From: Martelella alba
GTDB taxonomy: Bacteria; Pseudomonadota; Gammaproteobacteria; Enterobacterales; Enterobacteriaceae
Assembly (NCBI RefSeq): GCF_005217455.1
Contig: NZ_SZPQ01000001.1
Coordinates: 62,001 to 126,000, forward strand
DNA: 64,000 nucleotides
Direction: 5' to 3'
In this document: positions 50,466 through 61,290 of the stretch, one piece after another
How the letters are laid out: every line of letters starts with the position of its first letter
How positions within the stretch are numbered: position 1 is the stretch's first letter
Notes under the pieces: generated by a model
Database searches by the model: none
The model's input: only the letters and a program-made list of their open reading frames with translations
Told to the model about the DNA's origin: nothing
Made by a program: the position numbers and the translations under genes

Positions 50466-50729
50466 TTATTTGTACAGTTCCGCCGTGGCGTGCCAATAAT
50501 CGCCGTCATGGGCTTCAACCACCCGGTAGGCGGCGGCGCCTTGGGCATCGGCGGCCTGGTTTAACGCCTGGTGCATATCCGCGGGCGAGGCATCGGTGCC
50601 GCTGACGCTGACGCTACCCATGGGTTGCAGGGACGCCGACTGGTCAAGATTAATGGATTCGGCGGCAAAAGAACCGAATGAAAGGGCGGATAAGACCCCC
50701 ATCAGAGAAACAGCGGTTTTGACTTTCAT
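50466..50729 (-). CDS. YdgH/BhsA/McbA-like (DUF1471) periplasmic stress protein
   Basis: An 87-residue secreted protein. The signal peptide MKVKTAVSLMGVLSALSFGS is cleaved probably after FAA. The mature part contains the DUF1471 pattern MGSVSVSGTDASPADMHQAL, AADAQGAAAYRVVEAHDGDY and ends WHATAELYK, like YhcN, BhsA and McbA of E. coli, small proteins induced by acid, peroxide or biofilm growth. GAGAGGTGG precedes the ATG. I cannot say which paralog it corresponds to. Confidence 0.88.
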   Translation of the reverse strand: MKVKTAVSLMGVLSALSFGSFAAESINLDQSASLQPMGSVSVSGTDASPADMHQALNQAADAQGAAAYRVVEAHDGDYWHATAELYK

Positions 50730-50893
50730 TTTCCACCTCTCTTACTTGCATGAAAATTTAGCGTCATCACCCGTAAAAGCGTGATGTACTTCACGAAAAT
50801 AAGTATACACTAATAACAATCGTTACTAGTAGTTTGCTCATAATTTGTTATGAAAATTTAGAAATGTTCACGCAAATTGGGGTGTTCAGCGTT

Positions 50894-51167
50894 TCACCCT
50901 TTCACATAACGACCAAAAATAATCATTACGGCTATGAAGAAAACACCGATTGGCCAGACTGGACTACCTGGGAAAAAATAGGCCTGAACCAGGGCAAAAA
51001 CAATTGTTAGCACGGTTGGGCCGTAGACCGAAAAGAAGAAGCGCCCCTTCCTAATGTTTCAACCTGAGTTGTAACCTGCTGACCGACGGTAGAAACTGCA
51101 TGGTCGAGTTTAAGGCGAGGATCCTGTTGGCCTGACAGTATCTGATAACTTCATTGTTGTTGTACAT
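50894..51167 (-). pseudogene. frameshifted small membrane protein
   Basis: An ATG at 51167 with a perfect AAGGAG five bases upstream opens MYNNNEVIRYCQ. Then protein-like sequence jumps frames: LDHAVSTVGQQVTTQVETL in the next frame, and KGRFFFSVYGPTVLTIVF followed by AYFFPGSPVWPIGVFFIAVM and a stop after GRYVKG in the third. Joined, these give a protein of about 90 residues with two membrane helices, so at least two indels have broken it. I do not recognise the family. It sits beside resolvase and transposase remnants and probably came with them. Confidence 0.6.
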
Positions 51168-51202
51168 AACCGCTCCTTGCTATTTTCATTAAATCCAGTT
51201 TT

Positions 51203-51385
51203 TTATTTTTGTACGCGGGAAAGCGTCCGGTAAACCGTCGGCCGCGAAACGGAAAATAATTCAGCCAGATCGCTGATGGAATACTCGCCGCTTCCGCGCA
51301 TCCTGCAAAGCTCTTTTTGCTGTTTATCAGACAACTTAGGTTGTTTTCCCGCAGTTTCCCTTTTCCCTGGGCGATAGCCATATTC
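51203..51385 (-). pseudogene. serine resolvase/invertase C-terminal remnant
   Basis: Sixty codons reading EYGYRPGKRETAG, KQPKLSDKQQKELCRMRGSG and YSISDLAELFSVSRPTVYRT, ending LSRVQK and a stop. This is the helix-turn-helix tail of Tn3-type resolvases and Hin/Pin invertases. A stop codon lies directly before it in frame, and the catalytic domain that should follow at higher coordinates is missing, the space being taken by a transposase start on the other strand. Confidence 0.8.
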
Positions 51386-51412
51386 TTACGGACATGATTA
51401 AGCGGGATCAGG

Positions 51413-51663
51413 ATGACAACGCGTGGCAAAGCGACAGGCAAAAGTGAACGACTGGCTGTTTTAAATAATGCCCAGCAGGAAGCGCTGTAGGGTCTCCCTG
51501 ATTTCGATGATGCACAGCGCCTGGAATATCTTGCTCTGGACCAATCTGAGCTGGCGCTGGCCTATTGTCGTCAGGGGCTTCACGCTCAAATTTATGCTCT
51601 TCCAGAGTGGCAATGAAATTATTGACCCGGATGCGCTGGTTGCCAGGCTGAAACTGGGGTAAC
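51413..51663 (+). pseudogene. Tn3-family transposase N-terminal remnant
   Basis: From an ATG at 51413 the reading MTTRGKATGKSERLAVLNNA followed by QQEAL, a TAG at 51488, GLPDFDDAQRLEYLALDQSE and LALAYCRQGLHAQIYAL is the N-terminus of Tn3-family TnpA (usual text EALYGLPDFD, so TAG replaces a Tyr codon). A frameshift near 51600 leads into LQSGNEIIDPDALVARLKLG and a stop at 51661. Only about 70 of some 1000 codons remain. Confidence 0.8.
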
Positions 51664-51731
51664 GGAAATTTCGGCGGTTCCGGCGTAGAACCCCCCGCCG
51701 CAAACCCTTTTGTCAGCACGACCTACGCCTC

Positions 51732-52226
<495 letters not shown>

Positions 52227-52248
52227 TTAAGGGTTAATTATGCATTTA

Positions 52249-52266
52249 AATGAATTTTTATGCAAT
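52249..52266. promoter_or_regulatory. ARG box upstream of argR
   Basis: The core TGAAT-TTTT-ATGCA matches the ArgR box TGAAT-N4-ATTCA in nine of ten positions, about 50 bases before argR. A weaker overlapping copy (TGCAT-TTAA-ATGAA) lies ten bases to its left. Autoregulation of argR is known in E. coli. Confidence 0.55.
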
Positions 52267-52510
52267 ACCAACCCTTGGGACATCTCACTGCGATGGGCAA
52301 CGGCCGGGTTTAGCATGGGTGTTAAAGTAAACAAATTGTTATTAAAACGTCGTTGTTTTGTCCGGTAAATTGGGTGTAATGTTAATAATAAACACAGGTA
52401 ACATGACTGATGCCGGCTAACGGAAAAAAGTGAATAAGGCAAATTTGGTCAACATTGCGCGCCCATTTAGCTAAATACCGGCGTCAATTCGCAATTTTGC
52501 GATCACTGAT

Positions 52511-52539
52511 TTGTTTTTAGCCGATGATGTCACTATGAT
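52511..52539 (+). promoter_or_regulatory. probable sigma-70 promoter of mdh
   Basis: TTGTTT, a 17-base spacer and TATGAT lie 57-85 bases before the mdh start codon. Confidence 0.45.
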
Positions 52540-52595
52540 CTTAAGCAGATGATTTGTCGGCATTTAATTTTCTCTATTATAATAAGGAGATATGA

Positions 52596-53534
52596 ATGAA
52601 AGTCGCAGTCCTCGGCGCAGCGGGCGGCATAGGCCAAGCGCTTGCCCTGTTGCTTAAAACCCGGCTACCCTCCGGTTCTGAACTCTCTCTGTATGATATC
52701 GCCCCCGTTACGCCCGGTGTGGCGGTCGACCTCAGCCACATCCCGACCCAGGTAAACATCAAAGGGTTTAGCGGTGAAGACGCCACGCCGGCCTTGGACG
52801 GCGCGGATATCGTTCTTATTTCAGCGGGCGTGGCGCGCAAGCCGGGTATGGATCGTTCCGATCTCTTTAATGTTAATGCCGGCATCGTGCGAAATCTGGT
52901 TAGTCAGGTCGCCAAAGCCTGTCCTGCCGCCATGATCGGCATTATTACCAATCCGGTCAATACCACGGTGGCCATTGCCGCCGAGACGCTGAAGAAAGCC
53001 GGCGTTTATGATAAACGCAGATTATTCGGCGTCAGTACCCTGGATATCATCCGTTCCAATACGTTTGTCGCCGAACTCAAAGGCGGCGCGCCGGAGGATA
53101 TCGAGGTTCGCGTTATCGGCGGTCACTCGGGTGTCACCATTCTGCCGCTGTTGTCCCAGGTCAAAGGCGTTTCCTTTACCGAAAAAGAAGCGGCCGATCT
53201 TACCAAGCGCATTCAAAACGCTGGCACCGAAGTGGTCGAAGCCAAGGCCGGCGGCGGGTCTGCCACGTTGTCCATGGGACAGGCGGCGGCACGCTTTGGC
53301 TTGTCGCTGGCGCGCGCCCTCTCCGGCGAACCGAATGTCGTGGAATGCGCCTACGTTGAAGGCGATGGCGCCTTTACCCGCTTTTTTGCCCAACCGCTGC
53401 TGCTTGGGAAAGAAGGCGTGGCGGAGTATTTGCCTATCGGATCACTTAGCGCCTACGAACAGCAAGTGTTGCAGCAGATGCGCGATGTTTTGAAAAAAGA
53501 TATTGAAATGGGTGTGAATTTTGTCAATCAGTGA
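52596..53534 (+). CDS. mdh: malate dehydrogenase
   Basis: NAD-dependent malate/oxaloacetate interconversion in the TCA cycle. It has 312 residues, as in E. coli. NAD-binding motif [20 protein letters not shown] is at the N-terminus, substrate arginine motif [15 protein letters not shown] near residue 80, and catalytic histidine in [16 protein letters not shown] near 177. AAGGAG precedes the ATG. Confidence 0.99.
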   Translation: MKVAVLGAAGGIGQALALLLKTRLPSGSELSLYDIAPVTPGVAVDLSHIPTQVNIKGFSGEDATPALDGADIVLISAGVARKPGMDRSDLFNVNAGIVRNLVSQVAKACPAAMIGIITNPVNTTVAIAAETLKKAGVYDKRRLFGVSTLDIIRSNTFVAELKGGAPEDIEVRVIGGHSGVTILPLLSQVKGVSFTEKEAADLTKRIQNAGTEVVEAKAGGGSATLSMGQAAARFGLSLARALSGEPNVVECAYVEGDGAFTRFFAQPLLLGKEGVAEYLPIGSLSAYEQQVLQQMRDVLKKDIEMGVNFVNQ

Positions 53535-53543
53535 GTTGCCCTA

Positions 53544-53570
53544 GCCCGTCCCTGATCGGGGCGGGCATTT
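53544..53570 (+). terminator. terminator after mdh
   Basis: GCCCGTCCC-TGATC-GGGGCGGGC, nine base pairs with one G-U, followed by ATTT. The U-tract is short, but the position 10 bases after the stop fits. Confidence 0.6.
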
Positions 53571-54208
53571 CCGCCTGGTGTTTTTACTTTCTTGTTTCCG
53601 TCTCGCGTGGCATTGTCATCACTGTATCGCCACCGGTTACACACTCGATATACTTTAAGTCGCCTCTATGTCGGCTACGTTGACCATCCCTATATCCACG
53701 GGGCGGCATGAGGGACAGTCTGTCTCCTGACCGATCCGCCGTGGGGGCAAATGGGTTCCCGGCGATTTGTCGCTCGCTGGCCGCCGCGACGCAACATCAA
53801 CCCGTCAGGGCATAGACAGGTTTTTTTGAATCTTGACCGGTTTTGGGTGAATTCCACCCGTGAACCGGCTGGCCTATTTCTGTAAGGTAGTTGCATTTAA
53901 ATGAGCAAAAATGATGTCTTTGGAAACTTGAAGTTGTGGCATTATTAGATTGATTAATAATGATTATTTCTGCTTGTGTGTGTAAAAAACCAGCATTGAT
54001 CTCAAATTTCAATTAGCCTGTAGCACTTGCCGCTTTTTTTGTGATGTAATGAATCGAAACCGTTAAGACTACCGGTAACAGTCTACACGGTACGGTAAAT
54101 GAACGACGGAACTCCATCACCGATTCGTCCGGGGGAAACGGACAGATCGCGCGGCGGGGTATGGCGATAGTGTCAATTTATCACCATGACAAGGAGGGGG
54201 ACGAGACT
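53571..54208. other. long intergenic region after mdh
   Basis: About 640 bases without a supported gene. Short open frames here (for example 53690-53896 and 53797-54012 on the minus strand) have no protein-like pattern. The middle part (53900-54060) is AT-rich. I see no tRNA or insertion-sequence end. Confidence 0.4.
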
Positions 54209-54592
54209 ATGGCAAATAAAAGGGAATGGGTTGCAACCCATGAGTTGATTGGCGTCGGCGGATTGCCGAAAACCAGGCAAGGTTTGAACCGCCGGGCACG
54301 GGAAGAGGGCTGGCAAAAACGAAGACGCGAAGGCGCAAGAGGAAAGGCTGTCGAGTACTCGTGGCAAAGTTTGCCCGAAACGGTTAAAAAGACACTGACA
54401 TTGCGGTCTGCTTCGCCGGAATATACATTGTCTGCTCAGGAACCGTCTTCCACCTGGATGGAAATACATCGGCAGCTTTCCGATGCTGAACGTGACTTCG
54501 TTGTGGCCTTCATATTGCGTGAAGGTGTGCTTAACCTCCTTAAGCGTCTTGATTATCCCGATGAGTTCCTTGCGGAAGCCCATCGGGATTAG
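54209..54592 (+). CDS. Mu-type DNA-binding domain protein (first copy)
   Basis: A 127-residue protein whose N-terminal 65 residues, REWVATHELIGVGGLPKTRQ, LNRRAREEGWQKRRREGARG and VEYSWQSLPETVKKTL, match the Mu repressor/MuA DNA-binding domain I (HTH_Tnp_Mu). The C-terminal part (WMEIHRQLSDAERDFVVAFI, REGVLNLLKRL) is shared with the protein at 55087-55473. The chosen ATG has AAGGAGG 11 bases upstream; the frame opens at 54161. It carries no transposase catalytic domain and so is probably a domesticated regulator. Confidence 0.75.
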   Translation: MANKREWVATHELIGVGGLPKTRQGLNRRAREEGWQKRRREGARGKAVEYSWQSLPETVKKTLTLRSASPEYTLSAQEPSSTWMEIHRQLSDAERDFVVAFILREGVLNLLKRLDYPDEFLAEAHRD

Positions 54593-54637
54593 TTAACAAA
54601 CAACAGAGACGGGGAAATCTCCGTATGTCCGAGCCTT

Positions 54638-54901
54638 TCATCGCGAGCGTATCAGGCGTTTCCTGTCGATCAGAAGGTTCGTTTCGGGGTCTATATAACG
54701 GCTGGGCCAGATTTCGGCTGGATGTATCTCCAACCGGTCCGCTATCAGCCATTCGCCTTTCGGCCACGGCCGGCTCAGTGCGTTCGCCAACGTTGACGAA
54801 CTCAAACCGGCGGCCCGTGAGACCGCTGCCAGGCTGGTGCCACGTTTACGCAGTGCCGCAATGATGTCTGCCGGGTGCCAATCGTCTTTCCGTTCACTCA
54901 T
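54638..54901 (-). CDS. sfsB: Ner-like DNA-binding regulator SfsB (Nlp)
   Basis: An 87-residue helix-turn-helix protein of the phage Mu Ner family: DWHPADIIAALRKRGTSLAA, SSSTLANALSRPWPKGEWLI, AEIWPSRYIDPETNLL. It corresponds to E. coli SfsB/Nlp, also found next to ispB and reported to influence maltose genes. It lies on the opposite strand between the two Mu-type DNA-binding genes. Confidence 0.92.
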   Translation of the reverse strand: MSERKDDWHPADIIAALRKRGTSLAAVSRAAGLSSSTLANALSRPWPKGEWLIADRLEIHPAEIWPSRYIDPETNLLIDRKRLIRSR

Positions 54902-55086
54902 ATCACCATTCCATTGCTATGAGCTAGGGAGAACTCAATGTAATAAATAACATAATTAACCCAAACGAATTGGAAACAAGGACTCTCTATGGAAAATATA
55001 TAGCATTTATTTTCCCAAAGGTTTTCAAAAATTTTCCAGAAATAGTCATTTTTGTAATGGGCATCCCCATTTTGGAATGCAACGAT

Positions 55087-55473
55087 ATGAAAAAAGCCTG
55101 GTTCAGTACCAAAGAGCTTTTAGGTGTGGCAGGGCTTCCCGACACCCGGCAGGGACTCACGGGACGTGCGCGGCGGGAAAACTGGAAACGGCAACTGCGC
55201 ACCGGCGGACAAGGACGAGGACTGGAATACGCATTGGAAAGCCTGCCCCTGGAAGTCCAGCGGGCATTGACCCAGCGAGAGATGCGCGAGGAGGCCCCGC
55301 CATCTTACCGCGCCGGAAAAAAAGCCGCCGAGCCGGAAGCCGACCCGTTATCGGCCTGGATGGCCATCTACCAGCAGTTCCTGCCGGAGGAACGGGATAA
55401 CGTCATCAGCCTGGTGATGCGCGAGGGAATCGAGAAGTTCATGATGCGCCTGGGAATCACGCCCAGGCGGTAA
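55087..55473 (+). CDS. Mu-type DNA-binding domain protein (second copy)
   Basis: A 128-residue paralog of 54209-54592: KKAWFSTKELLGVAGLPDTR, LTGRARRENWKRQLRTGGQG and LEYALESLPLEVQRAL form the Mu DNA-binding domain, and WMAIYQQFLPEERDNVISLV, MREGIEKFMMRLGI the shared C-terminal helix pair. The frame is open back to 54970 through AT-rich sequence, but the family start is the ATG at 55087; its ribosome site is weak. It converges on ispB, 49 bases away. Confidence 0.75.
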   Translation: MKKAWFSTKELLGVAGLPDTRQGLTGRARRENWKRQLRTGGQGRGLEYALESLPLEVQRALTQREMREEAPPSYRAGKKAAEPEADPLSAWMAIYQQFLPEERDNVISLVMREGIEKFMMRLGITPRR

Positions 55474-55522
55474 ACGATGGGAAAGCGGCGGAAGGCCTTT
55501 TCCCTCAAAGCGAAGATAGCGC

Positions 55523-56494
55523 TTAAAACTGCCGTTGTACCGCCGAGTGCGCCAGGCTTTCCAACGCTTGGCGAAACGGGCTTTCGTCCAGATCGGCCAG
55601 GCAGGAAATCGCCTTGTCCGCCTCGGCTTCCGCGCATTGGCGGGTGTATTCCAGCGAGCCGCATTGGCGCATGGTCTCAAGCACCGACGTCAGCAGATGC
55701 CGCCCGTTGCCCCGCTCGATGGCGCCCCGGATTACCGCGGCCTGCTCGCGATTGCCATTGCGCATGGCGTGCAGCAACGGCAACGTGGGTTTGCCCTCAT
55801 TGAGATCGTCGCCGATATTCTTTCCCAGGGTTTTGCCGTCGGCGCTATAATCCAGTAAATCGTCGATAAGCTGGAACGCGGTGCCGAGATAGCGCCCGTA
55901 ATCGCGCAGGGCGGCCTCCTGGGCCGGCGTAGCGCCGGCCAGGATGGCGGAGGCATGCGCGGCCGCTTCGAATAGCCGGGCGGTCTTACTGTAAATCACC
56001 CGCATATAGCTTTCGATGCTGATGTCCGGATCGTTGCAATTCATCAATTGCAGCACTTCCCCCTCGGCGATGACGTTCACCGCCTCCGCCATGAGCGCCA
56101 GGACCCGCAGCGATTCCAGTCCGGTCATCATCTGGAAGGCCCGGGTATAGATAAAGTCCCCCACCAGCACGCTGGCCGCATTGCCGAACGCCGCGTTGGC
56201 GGTGGCCTTGCCCCGGCGCATATCGGATTCGTCCACGACATCGTCGTGCAGCAGGGTGGCGGTGTGAATAAATTCAATCAGGGCGGCCACGGTAACGTGC
56301 TTATCGCCCTGATAGCCCAGGGCGCGCGCCGCCAGCACGGCGATCATGGGCCGGATACGCTTGCCCCCGCCGCTAATGATATAGTGGCCGAGTTGGTTGA
56401 TGAGCGCGACCTCGGAATTCATCTGTCCAAGAATGATCGCGTTGACATCCGCCATATCGCGGGCGGTAAGTTCAGTAATTTGATCGAGGTTCAT
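55523..56494 (-). CDS. ispB: octaprenyl diphosphate synthase
   Basis: Makes the C40 side chain of ubiquinone and menaquinone by repeated addition of isopentenyl diphosphate. It has 323 residues, as in E. coli. The first Asp-rich motif is LLHDDVVDESDMRRGKATAN (84-88), the second FQLIDDLLDYSADGKTLGKN near 215, with GGGKRIRPM near 42-50. It is divergent from rplU. Confidence 0.98.
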   Translation of the reverse strand: MNLDQITELTARDMADVNAIILGQMNSEVALINQLGHYIISGGGKRIRPMIAVLAARALGYQGDKHVTVAALIEFIHTATLLHDDVVDESDMRRGKATANAAFGNAASVLVGDFIYTRAFQMMTGLESLRVLALMAEAVNVIAEGEVLQLMNCNDPDISIESYMRVIYSKTARLFEAAAHASAILAGATPAQEAALRDYGRYLGTAFQLIDDLLDYSADGKTLGKNIGDDLNEGKPTLPLLHAMRNGNREQAAVIRGAIERGNGRHLLTSVLETMRQCGSLEYTRQCAEAEADKAISCLADLDESPFRQALESLAHSAVQRQF

Positions 56495-56655
56495 TATTTT
56501 CTTTCGGGTTTATTAATTACCGTTGGGGAGAATAGTAACGCTACCCATCGCGCCAAATGGCGAAAACTGTGTTACTGATTGTACTTGAAAACGGCAAGAG
56601 ATAAATGATAGACGCGTCACCCGCCACTTTTTCACGGCCTGTATGTATTCTGCTC

Positions 56656-56684
56656 TTGTCATAAGTCGGTTTTTTGCGTAGAAT
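56656..56684 (+). promoter_or_regulatory. promoter of rplU-rpmA
   Basis: TTGTCA, a 17-base spacer and TAGAAT match the sigma-70 consensus at five of six positions in each hexamer, 75 bases before rplU. Confidence 0.7.
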
Positions 56685-56758
56685 TCGCGCCCTATTGTGA
56701 ATATTTATAGCGCACTGTGGACGATTTCAAGTTGAGTGCGCGGAAAGCGGAGTTTTGT

Positions 56759-57070
56759 ATGTACGCGGTTTTCCAAAGTGGTGGTAAACAACACCGTGTC
56801 AGCGAAGGACAGACCGTTCGTCTGGAAAAGCTGGACATCGCAACAGGCGAGACTGTTGAGTTTGACCAGGTGATGATGATCGCTAACGGTGATGACATCC
56901 AGATTGGCGTTCCTTTCGTCAATGGCGGAAAGGTAAAAGCCGAAGTCGTTGCGCACGGTCGCGGCGAAAAGGTGACGATAGTTAAGTTCCGTCGCCGTAA
57001 GCACTATCGTAAGCAGCAGGGCCATCGTCAGTGGTTCACTGACGTGAAGATTACCGGCATCGGCGCCTAA
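56759..57070 (+). CDS. rplU: 50S ribosomal protein bL21
   Basis: A 103-residue L21 starting [20 protein letters not shown], with the conserved [20 protein letters not shown] and [18 protein letters not shown] is six bases before the ATG; the open frame reaches 56717. It is followed 17 bases later by rpmA. Confidence 0.99.
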   Translation: MYAVFQSGGKQHRVSEGQTVRLEKLDIATGETVEFDQVMMIANGDDIQIGVPFVNGGKVKAEVVAHGRGEKVTIVKFRRRKHYRKQQGHRQWFTDVKITGIGA

Positions 57071-57087
57071 CAGAGGAGCACACACTC

Positions 57088-57345
57088 ATGGCACATAAAA
57101 AAGCTGGCGGTTCCACCCGCAACGGTCGCGACTCGGAAAGTAAACGCCTTGGCGTCAAGCGTTTCGGCGGCGAAGCCGTTCCGGCGGGCAGCATCATCGT
57201 TCGTCAACGCGGCACGCATTTCCATCCCGGCACCAACGTCGGTTGCGGTAGAGACCATACTCTGTTCGCCCTGGCGGCAGGCAAAATCCTGTTCGAAGTG
57301 AAGGGACCGAAAAACCGTAAGTTTGTCAGCATCGTCGCTGAATAA
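57088..57345 (+). CDS. rpmA: 50S ribosomal protein bL27
   Basis: An 85-residue L27 ([40 protein letters not shown]). Its N-terminal tail reaches the peptidyl-transferase centre. It ends the rplU-rpmA unit before a strong terminator. Confidence 0.99.
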   Translation: MAHKKAGGSTRNGRDSESKRLGVKRFGGEAVPAGSIIVRQRGTHFHPGTNVGCGRDHTLFALAAGKILFEVKGPKNRKFVSIVAE

Positions 57346-57379
57346 ATTTTCGATTTCGCTCGCTGCGATTTCAGAGTAA

Positions 57380-57408
57380 GCCCCGCAATACGTTGCGGGG
57401 CTTTTTAC
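57380..57408 (+). terminator. rho-independent terminator after rpmA
   Basis: AGCCCCGCAA-TACG-TTGCGGGGCT followed by TTTT. It separates rplU-rpmA from yhbE. Confidence 0.93.
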
Positions 57409-57445
57409 TTTCCATTCCAGTCACATTTTGTCTTAGACACCCAAA

Positions 57446-58426
57446 ATGACGAATCAGAAAGCGGGACAGCAGGCGGGATGGGGTATTGCGCTGGCGCTCA
57501 CCACCGCCATGTGTTGGGGGGCGTTGCCCATCGCCATGAAACAGGTGCTTGCCGATATGGAGCCCTATACCGTGGTTTGGTACCGTTTTCTGATGGCAAG
57601 CGTGGGATTGGCCTTTATCCTGGCCCCCCGCCGCCAACTGCCGCCGATGTGGTTGTTTTTTCGCAAACGCTGGCTATTACTGGTACTGGTCGCCACCGCC
57701 GGCCTGCTGGGCAATTTCGTTCTGTTCAGTTCATCGCTGCAATATCTGAGCCCCACCACTTCTCAGGTGATAGGCCAGCTTTCGCCGGTTGGCATGATGG
57801 CGGCGAGCGTGCTGATATTGAAAGAGCGGATGCGCATCACCCAGGTCATCGGCGCTATACTGCTGATTATCGGACTGGTGATGTTTTTCAATACCAGCCT
57901 GGTGGAGATTTTCACCCGGCTGACGAATTACACGCTAGGGGTCATTTTGGGCGTCTGCGCCGCGGCGGTCTGGGTTTGCTACGGCGTGGCCCAGAAAGTG
58001 TTGCTGCGGCGTCTGGGATCGCAACAGATCCTGTTTGTGTTGTATATTTTATGTGCATTGGCATTGTCGACGGTCACCAAGCCTTTGGCCGTACTGCATT
58101 TAAGCGGTTGGCAACTGGCCAGCCTGATTTTTTGCGGCGCCAATACCCTTATCGGCTATGGCGCGCTGGCGGAGGCCATGGCGCGCTGGCAGGCGGCGCA
58201 GGTCAGCGCCATAGTCACGCTGACGCCGTTGTTTACCTTATTATTTTCCGATTTGCTGTCCTTGTTCTGGCCGGATTATTTTGCCGCGCCGGCACTGAAT
58301 GTCCTGGGTTATGTGGGGGCATTCGTGGTGGTGGCGGGCGCGATGTTCTCCGCCGTCGGTCACCGCTGGTGGCCAGGGCAAGCGAAATCAAGACCGGTGC
58401 TGCCTGTCAAGCCGCCCGGCAAATGA
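57446..58426 (+). CDS. yhbE: EamA/DMT-family inner-membrane transporter YhbE
   Basis: A 326-residue protein with about ten transmembrane helices in two EamA repeats (WGIALALTTAMCWGALPIAM and TLGVILGVCAAAVWVCYGVA). It lies between rpmA and obgE as in E. coli YhbE. The substrate is unknown. A second frame (57478-58446) is open nearly throughout but reads as a shadow rich in His, Arg and Gly. Confidence 0.92.
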   Translation: MTNQKAGQQAGWGIALALTTAMCWGALPIAMKQVLADMEPYTVVWYRFLMASVGLAFILAPRRQLPPMWLFFRKRWLLLVLVATAGLLGNFVLFSSSLQYLSPTTSQVIGQLSPVGMMAASVLILKERMRITQVIGAILLIIGLVMFFNTSLVEIFTRLTNYTLGVILGVCAAAVWVCYGVAQKVLLRRLGSQQILFVLYILCALALSTVTKPLAVLHLSGWQLASLIFCGANTLIGYGALAEAMARWQAAQVSAIVTLTPLFTLLFSDLLSLFWPDYFAAPALNVLGYVGAFVVVAGAMFSAVGHRWWPGQAKSRPVLPVKPPGK

Positions 58427-58430
58427 ATGA

Positions 58431-59621
<1,191 letters not shown>

Positions 59622-59706
59622 TTGGCGTTAGCCTCCCCCGGTGGGGGCCAGGGCGGCGACCGTGTGGCCGACGCCCGTGGCCCTGGTCGGGGCAGCGGGC
59701 TTTCGC

Positions 59707-61140
59707 TTAATAATTCTGGTAAATGTCCTTATATAAATGGCTCTCGAAGCGGATAAGCGGGATACGGCGGTTTTTCTGATCCTGCGGCAGTACCGCATAG
59801 CCGGAAAGATACTGCACGAATGCCAGATGCTGGCCGCTGGCGGTGGTGATGAAGCCCGCCAGATTATAAACCCCCTGTAGAGAACCGGTTTTCGCCGACA
59901 CCTTGCCGTCGACGCCGGCCTCATGTAACCCGGCGCGATACATCAAGGTCCCGTCATGGCCCGCCAAAGGCAGCATTGAAATAAAATCCAGCGTCTGGTC
60001 GTGCTGGCCGATATATTGCAGAACCCGCATCATGGTGGCCGGCGACAGCAGATCATGACGGGAGAGGCCGGAGCCGTCCACCTGGATGGTATTGCCCAGG
60101 TCGATTCCCGCTTGCTGGCGTAAAATTTGCCGCACCGCGTCCGAGCCGGCGCGCCAGGTGCCCGGCACTTTAAAATACTCGCGGCCGATGGTGCGAAACA
60201 CCGTATCGGCTATCATATTATCGGATTTTTTCAGCATGATTCTCAGCAGGGCGTGCAACGGCGCCGACGATGTTTGCGCCAGCACCCTGCCCGCCGGCGT
60301 GGGATGGGTCTGGCGCAACAAGGTGCCGCCAAGGGCGATACCCGCCTGTTGTAATTCGTCTTTCAGAATAGCGGCGGCGTAACTCGCGCCGTCCTGAATG
60401 GCGAACGCCAACGGCAGCGGTTCGGCGCGCTGAGGCATGCAGCCGGTGAGGGTATAGCGGTTCAGCTCGCCCGGCACCACGTCCAGTTCGCAATATTTTA
60501 TTTCCGGCGAACCCTTCGCCAGGGTGCGTACCTGGCTGAACATATTCACCGGGTAATAGGAGGCGACGCGCACATAAGCGATGCCGCCCGGTTTCGGCGC
60601 GCTGTACAGCGAAACGGAAAAACAGTTGCGATCGACGATAGCCGCGCCGGGCGGCGCGCTAAAACACTCGGTCAAATCATTCCAGGGCCAGCCGGGCGCT
60701 TTGTCATGGCTGGCGAACACCGACGTATCAATCACCAGGTTACCGGTTATGCTGCGGATGCCTTGCTGGCGCAGTTGCGCCACCATATTGCGCAACTGCT
60801 GGCGCGTCAGGGTCGGATCGCCGACAAAGCGGGCCTTAAGATCGCCGTGTAGCACGCCGTTTTCCACGGTGCCGTCGGTTTCAAGCGTGGTGGTGAAACG
60901 GTAGTCGGGTCCCAGCTCCAGCAAAGCCGCCAGGGCGGTGAGGATTTTTTGCGTGCTGGCGGGCAAGGCCATCTGCTGGCTATGGTAGTCTATGACGGGG
61001 GTGGCAGAACCGACTTTTTGCACCACTAACGCCAAATTCGCGCCTTCCGGCAGTAAATCCATATAATTTTCAATCTGCGCCGCCTGGGCGGAAAGCATGA
61101 AAACGCTGATCAATCCTGTGAGTAAACGTAAAAAACGCAT
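59707..61140 (-). CDS. dacB: D-alanyl-D-alanine carboxypeptidase/endopeptidase PBP4
   Basis: A periplasmic low-molecular-mass penicillin-binding protein that trims and cleaves peptidoglycan cross-links. It has 477 residues, as in E. coli, starting MRFLRLLTGLISVFMLSAQA (signal peptide). Active-site motifs are SxxK in ALPASTQKILTALAAL near residue 62, SDN in KKSDNMIADTVF and KTG in KVSAKTGSLQGVYNL. The open frame reaches 61242 but only the internal ATG gives a signal peptide. It converges on obgE. Confidence 0.97.
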   Translation of the reverse strand: MRFLRLLTGLISVFMLSAQAAQIENYMDLLPEGANLALVVQKVGSATPVIDYHSQQMALPASTQKILTALAALLELGPDYRFTTTLETDGTVENGVLHGDLKARFVGDPTLTRQQLRNMVAQLRQQGIRSITGNLVIDTSVFASHDKAPGWPWNDLTECFSAPPGAAIVDRNCFSVSLYSAPKPGGIAYVRVASYYPVNMFSQVRTLAKGSPEIKYCELDVVPGELNRYTLTGCMPQRAEPLPLAFAIQDGASYAAAILKDELQQAGIALGGTLLRQTHPTPAGRVLAQTSSAPLHALLRIMLKKSDNMIADTVFRTIGREYFKVPGTWRAGSDAVRQILRQQAGIDLGNTIQVDGSGLSRHDLLSPATMMRVLQYIGQHDQTLDFISMLPLAGHDGTLMYRAGLHEAGVDGKVSAKTGSLQGVYNLAGFITTASGQHLAFVQYLSGYAVLPQDQKNRRIPLIRFESHLYKDIYQNY

Positions 61141-61251
61141 AATTTCCGGCAATGGCAAAGTAACGTGCTGCAATACTACGGTGCAAACCGGGTTAAAGTA
61201 AACGATGACCCGTGGGGAACTCTGGGTTAAAATACGTATCAAAATGCAAAC

Positions 61252-61290
61252 GCCCTTGGCCTGAACTGTTCTTCAGGCCTGGCTTTTTTT
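61252..61290 (+). terminator. leader terminator upstream of greA, GraL-like
   Basis: GGCCTGAA-CTGTTC-TTCAGGCC, then TGGC and seven Ts, lies 227-265 bases before greA. E. coli greA is preceded by such a leader terminator that releases the GraL small RNAs. The similarity is in position and structure; I could not compare sequences. Confidence 0.7.
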
